From NCBI RefSeq assembly GCF_026914185.1, contig NC_070568.1:2190001-2254000 (forward strand): DNA of 64,000 bases, read 5' to 3'. This document shows positions 27,700 to 42,385 of this stretch, one piece after another (the stretch's first letter is position 1; each line of letters opens with the position of its first letter). The notes under the pieces were generated by a model, which was not told the origin of the DNA, searched no databases, and saw only the letters and a list, made by a program, of their open reading frames with translations. Source of the stretch: Puccinia triticina. Taxonomy: Eukaryota > Basidiomycota > Pucciniomycetes > Pucciniales > Pucciniaceae. A program made the position numbers and the translations under genes.

Positions 27700-29232
27700 T
27701 TATCCAAGTCCACAATGTTTGTTTACGCGCTCCCAAGTCTTGGGTTGCTGTGGTGTAAGAGAAAACATCTCAACATAGTTAAGATGTGTACAGTGGGTGC
27801 GCTATAGTTTTTGGTGCGGGGTGAAAACATGTAACAACCCAAGTTCACCCAAGTTTAACTGAGAGGCATATCACCCATGACCCAGCTCACCTCTCATCAT
27901 TGGTCAGCAATCAACACCAGCAACACCCCCAATACCTCATGAAACCATTCCCAACTCCCTCCGCATACCCTCATGATTCTCTCATATTTTTTGAAAAAAT
28001 ATCCAGCAAGTCAAACATTTTCTGATAATTTCATCATGTTTTATCTTTTCTTCTACTTGCTGTGTAATTATAATGTCTTTTGCATCTTTTTCCTTGACCC
28101 CTTGAGCCCTCCTGAGAAATAAAATGGAGCTTTAAAAGTCCTCCTTGTCCCTCAAAAATTAAAAAATGGTGCGCCAAAAATTATAGCGCACCCACTGTAC
28201 ATGTCAGGAGTTCAGGACTTTGAGTGATAGCATGATATGAGCAAGAGGGGCCATGATCCACATCATTAACCCAAAAAAAGTTAAATGCTAGTGGGAAGAC
28301 CATGAAGGCTATCCATAAACCAGATGTTTTCAATGGGAAAACAGGCATGCCAATTACATATCTATCAATCAAAGGATATGGTGTGTGAGAGCGGGTTGGG
28401 GAGACGGAAGGGTTAGAGCTCCAGTAGAGAATCACAATGATGGAGGTTCTGAGTCTAGATGCACCATTAATGTTGACATATCCTATGCCCAGAGTTGTCA
28501 AGTGGCCTTGTGAATTGTGCTTGGCAAGGCGCTTGATACCCTTGGCTTGTTGGGCTCTGAGCTTGACAAGGCCAAGACCAGCAGAAAGAATTTCAGTGAC
28601 AGGTGGTTTTGGATTCCATAGAAGCCTGTGGTAAATATCACAGCAAGAGCGCAATGTGGACAGCCAAAACAGCGGCCAGGATTGCTTGTTGGAAGCAAGA
28701 CCCAAGAAAGCCCAGAGTGGAGGGGTTCATGTCCGCACCCCAAACTTGGACCTTGAGTTGGGAAGCTTTGGGGTCGCAGTTGAGGAGCCGGGCTGTCAAG
28801 TCTTGGTAGCCATTCTGGATGTTTGATATTGTCAGGTCTGGGTTGTATGTAGGGTCATTGATGTCCTACCAGTTAAACTTAAACAAATATGTTTTTTTGT
28901 TAAGAAAATTGGCAATGCTTGGAGCCAAAGATGAGGTTTCTTACCCAGTCAAAGGGGACACGGCACCAGCCCAGCCTTTTGCTCTTAATGGCTGACAGCA
29001 GATTATAAGTGGCCAAGACAAGTTTATTGTGGAGGAGGCCGTCGGCGTCTATTACAGTGAGCTTGACCTTATTGAACCCTTTGTCAGCTGGCTACTATGT
29101 CAGAGCCACCGTGACATAATATCCAAAGCAAACATGAAATATCATTAGATAAGACCTTATTACTGCTATTACTTATACTTACAGATATAAAACCTGGAAT
29201 ATGATTCCGGATTCTGAATCTAAACCCAATTT
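27700..29232 (-). pseudogene. Decayed membrane-protein-like gene split by a MITE, unit 2
   Basis: Same structure as 3298-4830: intron at 28866-28944, paired TAG codons near 29094-29099, MITE at 27791-28197, and TAA at 27700-27702. Confidence 0.6.
27791..28197. mobile_element. Tc1/mariner-like MITE, unit 2
   Basis: Identical arrangement to 3389-3795, with TA on both sides. Confidence 0.9.
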
Positions 29233-29848
29233 AACTTAGGGTACCTCACTTCAAGGTACCCTTAATTTTTACTGCTTCCTTGTGTAAATGTGCATTGAAA
29301 ATTTAACAGGTACACTCAAAAGGAGTGATATGTATGCTCATAAGCGTATGTACATATGCTTATACCCCAGTTTCAGTAACAAAACTGAAGTGTTATGTTT
29401 AGCTTAGATGTCAGGCTCGGTGATGCCAAGACACGAAGTCCTCTAGCTACACGAGTGACTGCGGCGAGTGGGCGCGTCTGTAGATGCGGTAAGATGATGG
29501 TTTATAAAGATTTATATCCCTGATGGGATGTAACGGAGGGGCCGCGAGAGCAGCGGAATGGTTAAGGTGCCCTCCGGGGCGGTTCTTACAGGGCCTGACA
29601 AGCAGGGGTAGTATGTCCTGTGTTGTCTGGGGTCCGACAAGCGGGGGTTGTTCGACAAGTTCCCAAGTATATAATTGATGGGGATTACTCCCGAGATGAT
29701 AAAGAGAAAATGAGCTGGACTTACTGTTGGAGCAGGAGTCCAGCGACGAGCAATGAATCTAAAAACAATCTAACACAAGCTGAGAGCGAACTGATCAACG
29801 AATATGTTCGGCGAAGTAGTGCGCTGCTGGGCGGTTAAAGTGATTGAC

Positions 29849-30580
29849 GATTCTGGGGAGCCAGAGTCCTCCCAACACCGGCTTTTATGCTGTTTCTGGG
29901 AGGCTCGTCGGCTCGCTATTCTCCTGGATGGCCTTCCAATACATTTTGTTGGAAGGCACAGCCTCTTTACTGGTCTTGCTACTCGTAAGACCCGTATCTC
30001 TTGGATACCGGTCACAAGGAAGATTCTTTCTTCTCGGAACTCGTTTAAAGAGTTCTACTCGAAATGACACGCTAGAGATCCTCTGCTCTCGAGTGGAGGA
30101 TCACTAGGAGTCGGTTCCTATGCGGAGCTCTTCGGCGATTCGTGTCCGAGTCTTTCCGCTACTGTTGCTGCGACGGAGCTCGGAAGAAGATTGCTACCAC
30201 GCGACCAGGTACTGTAGTTCTCTGAGTCGCGTGGCTTGATTGTTTAGCCGCCTACTGGCGGCTGTTGTTTCCATGCGACCAGGTACTACAGTACTCTGTA
30301 TCGCGTGGCTGAGTGATTTAGCCGCTAACAAGCCCACGTAGTTTTCGCGCAACCAGTGGCTGTCTGCTGAGTATTACGTGGGTCTTCTGAGTGGGTCTTT
30401 TTATACATGCTCCCTTGTTTTTGTTACTTGTACCTAGTTGGGATATATTGTACAGAAGAGATTCTGGACCGCGCGGCGGTCCCGTTGGTGTCTAGCTTCT
30501 CTAGGAAGCTATTTGTAATATTTAAAACAATTTAAAACAAATCTATGCTGCGCAGAGATCCGCGCTGCGGTCTGCTCTGC
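29849..30580. repeat. Run of successive hairpins, unit 2
   Basis: Copy of 5447-6178. The region is deleted from unit 3. Confidence 0.6.
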
Positions 30581-31144
30581 ACCCGGTTTACGGTGCTCTT
30601 GGCTGCGCTACCGGAGCTGCAGGCGGGGCTCTATTCTAGAATGGTAGCCCGGCTGACATTAGAAGACAGCACAATACAGGTATGCTTTGCCAAAACCCGC
30701 GTGCTGTGCGCTGAATAACACAGCCCATGTGTGACAGGTTTCTCAGAGCCCGCGCGCTGCACACTACAGAAACCTGTGACAAACCATTTTGTATTATATG
30801 AGCGCAAACCCCCGTGCAGGCTTTTACATGTCCCCAAAGGGTTACAAGTACGCATCCTGGAAAGAATATGACATAATCAGCCCAAAACGTGACACGTTAA
30901 ATGTTGTACAAATGCCCTACACATGGAATGATGTCATGGAACGTTCCTCATGCAACAGAAAGACTAGTACATATACAGTACGCCAGATTGGGAAAATTGG
31001 GAAATACTGTGGCCCATTCTAGAAAAAATGACCACACGTCTCAGCCCCCCTCTGTACGGATCTACACCACCACTTGAATTTGAGCTTGGGTTGACGTGGG
31101 CCCAACGGCGCGGTTGGCGAAAGGTTGGCCCGGGTGGGCGCCAA

Positions 31145-31288
31145 GGGGACCGGCATCCTGGAAACATACTTGTTTCAGACAGCACATGCGAAGTCATCCA
31201 CATTGACTATGGCATCTGTTTTGGTCAAGGCTTGAACCTCATACACCCCAAAGTAGTTCCTTTTTGATTCACTCCCAACTTGGAGCTG
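31145..31288 (+). pseudogene. PIKK-family protein kinase fragment, unit 2
   Basis: Same fragment as 6743-6886, with the same TGA. Absent from unit 3 because of the deletion. Confidence 0.75.
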
Positions 31289-34050
31289 CTCTTGCAGGAT
31301 CTGACTATCAGGAGCCAGGGGCGGTGGCGCAAGGGAGCGAACAAGGATGACGAGTTGCGGATCTTCAAGCATTTTTTTGCCACCACCTTGTGGCATCTCA
31401 GTGGCACCCGAGGGGCGCCACCTATGCCCACAGTCCCGGTGGCTCCCCCTAGCATGACAGAGTGACGCCTGTACGGCCCTGGGTCCCTGTCACGCCACCG
31501 TGGCGCATGGAGTGCTGGGACGCCAGCTGGACGCATTGGCTTTGCCCAATCTGCCCCGCTGTGTATGGCGGCATCAGACAGGCCAAAAATACGTGTGAAA
31601 GCGCCCACAAGTTGGCCAGAAGCCCTGTACTTCCCCTGAGCGCCCCAGAGAGCTTCCACGAGTATCCAAAGGGCACTCTGTCCGCCCCAAAAGCCCTTTC
31701 CTCACGCTTTGACATACCTACTACAGCTTACCCGCCTTCAACACGTGCTCAATAGCCTGTTCCTAGTCTGGTAAGCCCCTTAGTAGTTGTTTTTTAGCCC
31801 CATTTTTCGCCAGAAACTGCCCAGTGTCCACCCAGCCTCCAGAATCAACCTCTTCAAGCGCTTCCAACTTCCCAGTTTCTACCCTGAAGAACCTCAAGAC
31901 TTCAAGGGCTTTATACTAGTAATTTTAAACCCCTTCTCTTGAGATTCTCCACCATTCTTTACTGGGATTCAAAACACCCCTGTTCACAGGCCCCAGTGTG
32001 TAACAGGTACCTAAATCCTCTGTTTTTGCAAGATACCTTTGAGGGATTCAACACTCCTGATTTTATCAGGCCCCTCTGTATTTAATTGTATTAATTTTAT
32101 TAATATAATGACACCATTTTCTCATATACTAGAGGCCAAGGCGGCTTTGCCGCTGCAAATCCAAATTTGAATGGCTTTAATTCCTTGATATAATTCTCCC
32201 TCTTTGGAGCACTCTATCAATCCAGATGTTATATCAATTCAAAGCCCTCAAATTTCAGCACTCTTCATCATCATTGTTTTAGTCCCAAATGCAGTGGGTA
32301 GAACTCCCCAATATGTAACTTCATTCCCATTCTTATCAAAATTATGGATTTGATGGTCCTGCTCCTGCTGCCTTTAATGTCACTTGGATTCAAAAAGGTG
32401 GCCAAAAGCCATGAATTTGCCAAAGCTCTCATGCAGAAGAATCCCAATAACTCATAAGCCTTCCATTGGAGATGGGAGATGCTTCACATTGAGGTGATCT
32501 GCACCCCCAGTCCCAGGAGGCTTAGTTAATTCAGCCCCTCTCAGTGTTTTTATCATTCATATGTTTTGGAAGATATCCTAACTTTAACACATTGTTCATC
32601 CTCAAATAGAGAGCTGAGAATATGATTATTACAAAGTTTCAATTGAGCTGATGACAATGAGACATTTCTTTCCATCTCATTCATAAGCTCATTAAAACTT
32701 GGTGGTCTCAAGTGATTCATCATTCAGGCACTCTCAGGTGCAAGAGTATGTTTTCTTGTTGAGCAGTGTGACCTTGATTTTAGTAAAAGTGCAAGGGGAA
32801 AATTTAATGAAATGGTAGCTGCATTCTATAACAACATTGCAAACTTGGTTTTCATTTTGGACCATCAAAGATCTTTTCCTCATCAAAGTTCATAGCGGCT
32901 CCACATCTCTCTCAAGGTGGTTGTCCGGCCTTTGCCTTGCCCATTGGCACTTTTGGCTTCAGATACAACAGTTTTCTCCCTGGCAGCAACCTGAGCGGGT
33001 TCTTTGGAGGAGCGCAGCTGGGGGAAGACGTGGTTCTTCCAAAAAGGAAGCCGATGTGCAGAGGAAAATATAGGCAAGCAATGGAAGAGAGGGCGACTCA
33101 TGAGGCCAAGGGTGAAGTTGATCATGGGCGAACTGGATACATGCTGTTTGAGCTCAACTTGGTCCAGGTGCCCGGCCTCTAGAGCAGAATTGGAGAAAGG
33201 ATTGGCGACGGAAAGACCTGGCCATGTTCCAACCAATGTGACCAGCCTTCATGGCGCCGAAGCCGTTGACGCAATCACCAATCACAAACAGGCACTTCTG
33301 GAAGGCCGGGTAATCCTTTTGCGGGATGGCGAAGGGGCAGGCAGAGGAGATCTGGAGCAATGCAAGCCCGGGTGCGCAGACGGAAATCTCCCCCGTTGGT
33401 GTCTCAATTGGCGACGGCCTCAGCCGCGGCTGCTCTTGTTAGAGCCCGACTCGACAGCCACGCGGCCTGATTTGCTCTTCTTATGTAGCTGCAGATCGCC
33501 CCCCAACTTGGCCAGATTCCCGCACTCTCCGAGGAAAAAATGAGCGCCAAAGTTGGCAAGGGCTTGGTTAGCTTTCTGGTTGATCTGATGGCCCAAAGAA
33601 AAGAACGTTTTAGAGCTTGTGTCACCATGGGAGTTTCCTCAGCACTTGCGTGCAAGTGCCATCTCTTAACTCAGTCATAGATTTGGTTGGATCTCACTTA
33701 GATTCTGGTTTGAAGGCAAGGTTCATGTCTGCCATAAAATATCCTGAAAGGATCTGGAACAATACTTGATGTATTGTGTAATGTATGTGTAAAATGTATA
33801 CCACACCTATGCTGAAAACAAGGCCATTTTAATGATAAGTTTTACTTGATCCTCAAGCTTGACCAAAGTTCCTCATAACTCAATTATCATGATTTTTGAA
33901 CTCTTTGAAAGCCCATACCCAGTAGTTTTCTCTGAAATGGTTTTTGTATTTATTTTCAGGGCACACACCAAAAAGCTGCCAGTTATTTCTAAGTTGTTTC
34001 TATTACACATGGTGAAAACTTTGGATGGAGTGTAGTGATACTATGGGAGG

Positions 34051-34392
34051 TAGAGCTGGTCCCTAGTACCCGTTGGCGGGTACCTGTGGAAGAGCGCAGG
34101 TATCCGCTGGGTGCAGGTGCGGGTGTCCAGTCTGGGTCCAAATTCAGGCAGGTACCCGCGCACAAATTGCTATTCTGGGGTGTCCAGTCTGGGTCCAAAT
34201 TCAGGCAGGTACCCGCGCACAAATTGCTATTCTGCACAGCTCTGCTTGCCCCTAGTGCCCATTGGCGGGTACTAGGTACCTGTGGACGGGTACCCATGGA
34301 AGTACGCAGGTAACTTCCAGCGGGTTCCGGGTGTCCATTCAGGCAGGTACCCACACCCGCCGCGGGTACCCGGGTGCAAAGTGTCAGCTCTA
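34051..34392. mobile_element. hAT-like MITE, unit 2
   Basis: Copy of 9649-9990, including the 57-bp tandem duplication. Confidence 0.85.
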
Positions 34393-35568
34393 GTGGGAGG
34401 TCTGATTTTTCTCTGGTACTACGGTTTGACTTTTGTGCTGTAGGGCCAGCTGTCACACAACCATGTAACCTGTGCGGGTTTCTGTGACACATTGTGTCAC
34501 ACAAACGTACGCGCGCGCGTTTGTGTGACACGTAGACCATCACCCAGCCATATCATGCCAAGATGAGTGCCCTGAAATCCCAGGGTTGAATTAGCTGAAT
34601 CCTTTAAGAATGGTATCTGATCTTCATCCATCAGTACAGAAATCCTGTTGAGGAGATTTTCTGAATTCGTACACAAACCCTGGGTAATCTGAGGTTCCCC
34701 TGGACTTGTCCCAGAATTCTAACTCCCTTGGGACAAAATTTAGCAGCTGAAGAATGTGCCACACAAATTTACACATGTGTGCTGGTGTGTCACATTTTTC
34801 ATCACTGAGCCAAGTGATGCCAGCCTGAGTGCTCATGCAGAGCCAGGGGCTTAGGTGGACCCTTCAAAAATTGTTTATAACGTTCAGCCATATGTGCACA
34901 AATGATTTTGGGGATATTTTCTGAAGTCATACACAACTCCTGATTAATATGAGGTTTTTTTCCATTTCCAAGAAAATGGGTTTGACTCATTTTACTGCAA
35001 CATTTCCACATTCCATTATTCTAAAACCAGTAATACCAAGTTGACTTTTACTTTAATTTTTTACATGAGGGCCAATAATGTGCATTACAAGAAACTCATT
35101 TTTTCAGAGGAGTTGATTTTGAGAATTCCAATTTTGCTTTGCTATCCTTCAACCCTTATTATATTTGACATTTCCCCACTTTTTTTATGCACTCCTTGAA
35201 TTAGCATGACACCATCTTTCATCTCTCATTCCACTTTTTGCCTGTATTTAGTATCTTCTGAAACCAATTAGACACAGCCCACCAGCTAAAATATCTCATC
35301 CAGGGATAGACATCAAAGAGCATATCACATTTGCACCTTGCTTTTAAATACTACAAAGAAATAACAACTGGAGAATTGAGAGAGGCAGAGTCGCCAAGAT
35401 CACACTGAGTTTAATAAGCTTCAATTATCAAACTTTCAAGTATAATTATCATGTATTGATGCAAGAATTACTCAAAAGGGAGGCTAAAGGTGTTCAACTT
35501 TAGGACCAGTTTGGCTTAGAACTGATGATGAAATTTCTTGAATGGGAAAACAATCTTCAAGTAGCAAA

Positions 35569-38057
35569 CACCAGGGGGGAAAGTGTGGCACTCCCTGGAG
35601 AGTGCCAGACCGTATGTTCCTTTGGGAAGACTGTCTGATGTCAAATTATGTGTGAGCATGTGTGATTTAGGCTTCAAATATGTTGACCTTATGTTCAACT
35701 CAGGCTGATCTTTGATCCACTCCATGGTGAACATGTTGGTAATTGAGTTGAGAGTACCCCCACTTGATGCCTGGTACACCCTGGTATTCTACACTTAGTG
35801 GTGTGTTTCAGGAATCAATTTGAGACCCCCTCCACTCAATGAATGGGTTGTAAAGTCATTGAGTGGAGATTCCCTCCACTTGATGACTGTTGGACAACCA
35901 TTGATTGGAGGTTGTGTCCACTCAATGACCATATCTAAATTACCAGCCACCAAGTGGAGACATCCTCCACTCGATGACTGGTTTTTAATGTCATTGAGTG
36001 GAGGGATTCTCCACTCGAGGACTGGTGTGTATACTGGCTGTTGAGTGGGGGGGTTCCTTACTCGGTGACTGGTTCTACTGGCCATTGAGTGGAGACACCC
36101 TCCACTTGATCACAGTTCACTAGGCTGGGAAAATCCCAGAGCAGTGACCAGTACTGCATGTTGGTCATTAAGCCGGGCCTCTCCCAGCTTTAAGGACTGT
36201 ATGTACTGTACTCAGCGCGGGGAAAGTCCCGGCTTGATGGACAGTATGTACTGTCCATCCTGCTGCACTTTTCCAAGCTGAGTGGCCAGTGTAGGCTGCC
36301 TACCGCGCTCGGAAAGGCTGACTAGATGATCAGCATTTGCTGGTCGTTGGGCCAGGGCTTCTCGCTGGATGACCAGTATCTACTGGTCATCGGATTTGAG
36401 CTCGGAGAGGCTGCAGATCGATGACCAGGGCATGATGCCTGTCAAGCGCGGCCTCTCTGAACTCAATGGCCAGTTTGTGTTGACCATCCAGTCGGAGAAG
36501 CCCTGGTCCAATGACCAGCACCTATTGGTCATTGTTCTGGGCCTGTCTGAGCTTGGTGAGCAGTCTGTACTGTCCACCAACCTCGGAAAAGCCAAGCTGA
36601 ATGAACAGTATTTGATGTACTGTTCATTGAGTTGGGGCTTTCCCAGCTCCATGACCAGCAAACAAAGGTCATCGAGCCCGTGTAAACAAGCAACTCGCCA
36701 ATGTCCACCCTGATGTTTGGCCGAACATGACGGTGGACATAGCGACAAAAAAAACACGCTCCCCGGGGACACCCGGGGATGCAGAGCTGATCCCTGTTGC
36801 CCCGCTGCCACCGTAGTTGACTTGTGCACAGATTGAAACTCCTGGAACACAAGCTTTTTTGGTGATTTGAAACACATATGAACACCATTTTTGCCACTAC
36901 AAAATGATGATGATTTTGATTGTTCTGGATACAGCAGGTCAAAAGAGCATCATTCTTATCTTACACCTGGTGCTAATAATTACCATGTGATAAGAGCAAT
37001 CAACACCATTTTGTTGCACAATGGCCATGGACATAATGGTAGGTGTGATGAAGGTATGCTACCTGAAGGAAAAAATTGCCCAAAACAGTCAGGCAAAAGG
37101 TGTGAAGATGACCAATCTGCAAGACAAACGGTATGACCCTGCATGCTGAGATGTGTGTGGACATTTCAGAGTTGACTTTTCACCTCAGAGTTCAGACCAG
37201 CTATTGAAATCTTTCTCCTGCTGGTTCCAGGATCATCAAAATGTTGATGCATCTATTGATATCCACCAATCTGCCCCCTTCCCTCTGTGAAGCTTAATAA
37301 TTTTAACCTCTAGCTGCTGCATTTTTCAGTCAGATGGAGGTCAAGTGAAGGAAAATTGTGCAATGTGTATTCACATACAAAAGGTGCATGGACCCAAATG
37401 AACAGCTGACCGTATGGCAAACTTTAGCCTGCATAAGTGGACCATCACTTGGTAAACATGGTTGGTGAAAAGGCCTCTTTGATTGTTCACATTTCATATT
37501 ACAGGGAGGGAAGACAGGTTACAGAGGTTTTCCCAGCTTTGACACTGTGTGATACTCAAAAAAGAGAAATTTAATTTTACATAAATTTCCTCCCAATTGA
37601 TAAAGGGAACAAGCATGGCAGAAATATCCCACAAGGATTAATCTACCAGTTAGCTGAGTCTTTGCGGTTGCTATAATTTACAGCTATCTTTCATTATGTG
37701 ATTTTATGTGGGTTTTGATTGAAAAAAATCAGCCCTGAAAAATCTTCCTTCTCACTTGGTCAAGGATATCTTTGAGCATCAGGATAGTTACATTCTTGGC
37801 AAAACATGTTGTGAATTGAAGCTCACATCCTGGATTTTGTTTGATATGAACCAAACAGAAAATTTCAACTAAGATATTTCCATGTGTTGGAATTGAGTTA
37901 CAGATCATCCCGCAACCACTTCACCTACAGTTACACATCTGTTGGGAAGAAAATTGAACAAGGAGTTGCAACTCACATCTAACTCACATCAGACCATTTG
38001 ACTGACAGAATTACGGCCTGGCATTCTCCAGAGAGTGCCACACTTTCCCCCCTGGTG
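35569..38057. mobile_element. CACTA-like element, unit 2
   Basis: Copy of 11167-13655; the right terminal repeat reads GGCATTCTCC where unit 1 has GGAATTCTCC. Confidence 0.75.
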
Positions 38058-40162
38058 AAATAAATATTTTGCAGAATGTTGTCACATGATATGCATGAGC
38101 AATGCATAAGAATAAATACACAACAAAATGAAGTGACATTCAAGGGATTTTGAGTTACAAGAAAAGGAAAGTGACATGAAATGGAAAGAGAGAATTACAC
38201 CATGACAGTTGAGTACACCCACTCTTTGAAGAGAACACAGACTTTTTTACCATGAGCTGTCATTATGGTCACTCTTGGGCTCAAGAGCTGCAGTAATCCA
38301 GCTTAGTGTTTCCACTTGCATATTGCCTGATTTGGATAAAAGATGATGTTTTGTCTGAGAAAATACCACTGCTTGAAACTTGATTATGCTGTGAAGATTT
38401 TTCAAAGACTTTTGGGGTGGTGGGATAATTTGGTTCTCCATTTGTTGGCTATCATCCATCATATTTGTTGAAGTGAAATTGCATGCAATTTTGCTGCTGT
38501 TTGAATATCTACATACATGTTTTTGAGGATATTTCCTCCTGAAGTATCCAGTTCATCACATAAGAGATGTGGGGTGGGGTTGTGGGTTATGTTATGTTAC
38601 CCTCTTCCCCTGAAAGTGCAGCAGTGTAGCCGCCTTGAACTCTAGTATTACTTGTATCATAGTCCCCACTTATGCGTAACGGAATATGAGTGTGAGAAGG
38701 GATAAATGAGTGATACCCTGTTACGAGTTCATTTCCCGTGTACTGTAATATTCAGGTGTACTGTAATTATGGTCTTCAAAGTTGAAGTTCATGCATGTAT
38801 AAATGCATAAATCATAAATTCATAAAACTTTGTTGTTAAGATAAAGTAGCCCGTATGTACTACTTGTATTCTTATAGTTAGTTATGCTTTTTCATGAATT
38901 TATGATTTACACATTTATGCATGCGTGAATTCCAACTTTGAAAACCATAAATATTAAGGTGTACTGTAATATTAATGTTACATGTAACTAAACTCTTATA
39001 ATGACAGTACATTGATGTAACTAGATGTATATGTGTAATACAGATGTAAAATAGAGTACTGTGTGTAATGTAGACAATTGCAGGTACTTGGTATGTGTAC
39101 AGTACTGTGACCACTGACGTGTACTCTGTGGCTGACATCTTATCCACCAAATACACCACTCCTTCACAGAATTTACTTGCTCATAATGTGCATGTTAAGA
39201 AACACAGCATGTGCCAACCACATTTAGATAGGATATTAAGGATATTATGTAATCAAAGTTTGAAAATTTAAGAGCACAGTCACACCTTCTTCTGGAGGAT
39301 ACTCTAGTTTTTCAGACACTCAGAACCACAAAAACCCACATCAAACTAGGATCAACCACATTACTGCACAACACTCAAATATATTGATGGTTATTAACCT
39401 TCCTGTGATTTTTTTTCTTCTTCTCAATTTCACCTTCTCTGGCCTCCTTGACGTGCTTGTCTTTCCTCCCCTGTATCTTGAAAATCATCAAATCATATAT
39501 CTGTAATCATCCAATCCAATCAAAGATCACCTCAAAATCATGATGTATCATTCTCTTTCTGCAGTTTTTCAACGGTGTATCCGCTGGGCTACACTAAAAA
39601 AAGCAACCTTTTAGCGTAGCGCAGCAGTTGACCGCTACATGGCCAGACCAAAGAGGAATAGCGCAGCGACAACACCGCTGCGCTACTCGCTAAGCGCAGC
39701 AATCGTCCGCTACCCTAGCGGAACAGATCCTTTGAATGTATAATTGGTGGAATGTTGGAGGATGTTTGAAAGGTTGATGGCGACTTCCAGCATCTTGATC
39801 CTACATAACATGCATACCTCAAGCATGTGCTCGTAGCGCCAGATAGTGGTCTTTTTGTGTGTGTTTCACTGAGACAGTATTGGCCACCGATTATAGGTCA
39901 ACCTCTTCCAGCGGGGCGAGTTGGGTAGGTCTCTTATGTGGCTAGCGACGTGGCAATGCGGCTTAGTATTCTGTCAGAGTGCTTCAATGAGAACACGACT
40001 CGCGCGTCCCCTTTGCGATCACGGGGCAATCACCTGAACGAGGGTCTTGGCAGCTTGCGCAGCGCAAAGCACGGAGCCCACCTTCGGCAGCCTATAAAGA
40101 ACGCACCACCAAGACCGGACTACCTAGCTCCAACACTCCTCCCTACCCACTCAAAAAAGAAG

Positions 40163-40271
40163 ATGCCTCCTCCACAAGTTGTCGTCGTCAAGAACGAGGG
40201 TGGCAAGGAGATTGGAGGCGGCAACCACTACTGCATCATCTGCCGCGCCCCCGCTTCATCTACCCCTTCCG
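40163..40271 (+). pseudogene. CIIC-core peptide gene, copy B, 3'-truncated, unit 2
   Basis: Same truncation as in unit 1: intact exon 1 and donor at 40272 but no exon 2. TATA box 40093-40099. The unspliced frame stops at 40433-40435. Confidence 0.7.
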
Positions 40272-40945
40272 GTAAGCACCCCAAGTCCTCTTCATCACAT
40301 TCCTCTCACAGAATCCCCCGCACACAGCTTAAAAGTTTGAGTTTTGTAAAGCTTGATTTATTTGAATGTATGAGGTCGGGTTGGATGTGGCCGCAAGACC
40401 TGGCTAGTCCTATGACTTCCGAACCCCTGCCCTAATATAATGGGGTATGAGCCAATCGAGCTCTAGAGAAAACTAGAGTTTAAGCTCCCTAGGTCGAACC
40501 AGAAACACACACAGCTGAGAATTCTGAGGCGATTGAGTTCGGTGAGGTCCGGTGGATGTGGCCGTCACACCACCTGAGGCCTCTCACTTCCCCGAAAGGA
40601 GGAATAATCTTTACTGCCAGGCAAAGGCCGGATGAGTGTCTCCAGTTTCTGAGAAGACTTACAGCGTAGTCGCGACGCGGGTTAGGATTCCGTCCGAGTG
40701 CTACACGATCCGCGCGCGCCCTTTGAGATTGAGATCACGCGGTGACTTGTTGCATAAGCAGAACACGAGTCGCACGTCCTTTGTGGACACGCGGCGGTTG
40801 CCTGGACGAGGGTCTTGGCAGTTTGCGCAGCGCGAGACGCTGAGCCCACCCTCGCCTGTCTATAAAAGACGAACCACCAAGACCGAACTACCTACCTCCA
40901 ACCACCAACTCGCCCTCCTCCTCACCCCCTCAGAAAAACAAAAAA

Positions 40946-41136
40946 ATGCCTCCCGTTACCTGCACCAACCACGGCAAGGAGATTGGTGGCGGCAACCACT
41001 ACTGCATTATCTGCCGCGCCCCCGCTCCCCCCACCCCTCCCGGTAAGTGAAAAGAATCCTCTTCACACAACCCGACTCCTGCAGAACGACTCGACTGACC
41101 CAAGATTCCACTTATACTTTGATGTTCCCAGCCTGA
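40946..41136 (+). CDS. CIIC-core short peptide gene, copy C, unit 2
   Basis: Exon 1 40946-41042, intron 41043-41131, TGA 41134-41136; TATA box 40861-40868. Same 33-residue product as unit 1 copy C. Confidence 0.82.
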
Positions 41137-42191
41137 ATTCTCCTCCCGCCTGAGGCTCCTGCAAACTTACTTTGGCCTTTCTGGAACTCTTTCTTTTTTT
41201 CTCCGAGCAAACCGTAGGTCTCTTTCAACATCCACATCCTCCTCACTCGAAATCAGCCTTGTACTAATTTTTTCCTCCACTATCAGTCTGTGTATCACAC
41301 TCGGGCACCATCATGGCTGAGCATCTTATTATCTCAATTGATAAATCGAGGTAAGGTATTGGATACTATTGCAATCCTTTCGGTTGAATCACACACTGAT
41401 ATCCTTCCTCTCTTCTCTTAACACTGTGGCGTTTCCGACGGCGGTGGTTTCTTTACTCTCCCAGTTTCCTTTCTGATTTGCAGCCATATTGTTGTATATT
41501 TAGTTCTCTCTTTTTTTGCAGATGTTTTTGAAATTCAATGCCTCTTGCCTTGATCGAGCTCTGAGAAAAAATAGTCTTTTCATGGAAAGAATTTTGCAAT
41601 TTTATGTGATCTGTACAATGAACATGATAAAATTTGATGACACTCTTACTCGATCCTTCCTCTGGCAGGACATTGGGAGATTGAACAGTATTCTTGCTTC
41701 TTAAAGCATAGGACACCAATATGCGTCACTTGTCCGTCACCGCCAGCTGAGTAACCAGGACATTCGCAGCAAAATGGGGTTGAGTCTGATTCCTCCCAAT
41801 GTGCCAGGTCCGGGTGGATGCGGCTGCCCCACCTTAATTTTACCCTTCTCACTTTCCCGAAAGGAGAATTGGGAATAATTTAGTGTTTTTTTATATTTGT
41901 CCGAACCAGGCCGGCAGAAGGTGTATAGTTTTTTTAGGGGGCTAGCCAAGTCGCGAGGCGGGTCAGCATTCCGTACGAGTGCTTTGATGCGAAACCCGAC
42001 TCGCGCGGCCCCTTTGTGATCACGCGGCGGTCGCCTCGACGAGGGTGTTGGCAGCTTGCGCAGCGTGAGACGCTGAGCCCACCTTCCCCTGTCTATAAAA
42101 GACGAACCACCAAGACCGAAGTACCTGCCTCCAACCATCACCTCGCCCTCCTCCTCACCCCCTCAGGAAAAACAAAAAGACAAAAACAAAA

Positions 42192-42385
42192 ATGCCTCCC
42201 GTTGTCTGCACCAACCACGGCAAGGAGATCGGTGGCGGCAACCACTACTGCATCATCTGCCGCGCCCCCGCTCCCCCCACCCCTGCCGGTAAGTGAAAAG
42301 AATCCTCTTTGTACAATCCGAGTCCTCAAGAGCGGCTCGATTGACCCAACATACCATTTTTACTCTCATGTTCCTTGTAGCCTGA
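42192..42385 (+). CDS. CIIC-core short peptide gene, copy D, unit 2
   Basis: Exon 1 42192-42288, intron 42289-42380, TGA 42383-42385; TATA box 42094-42101. Same product as unit 1 copy D. Confidence 0.82.

Larger units (their letters stand above)
26472..39732. other. Transposon-rich spacer, unit 2
   Basis: Same content and order as 2070-15330, with a few single-base differences. All spacer elements are present in this unit. Confidence 0.8.
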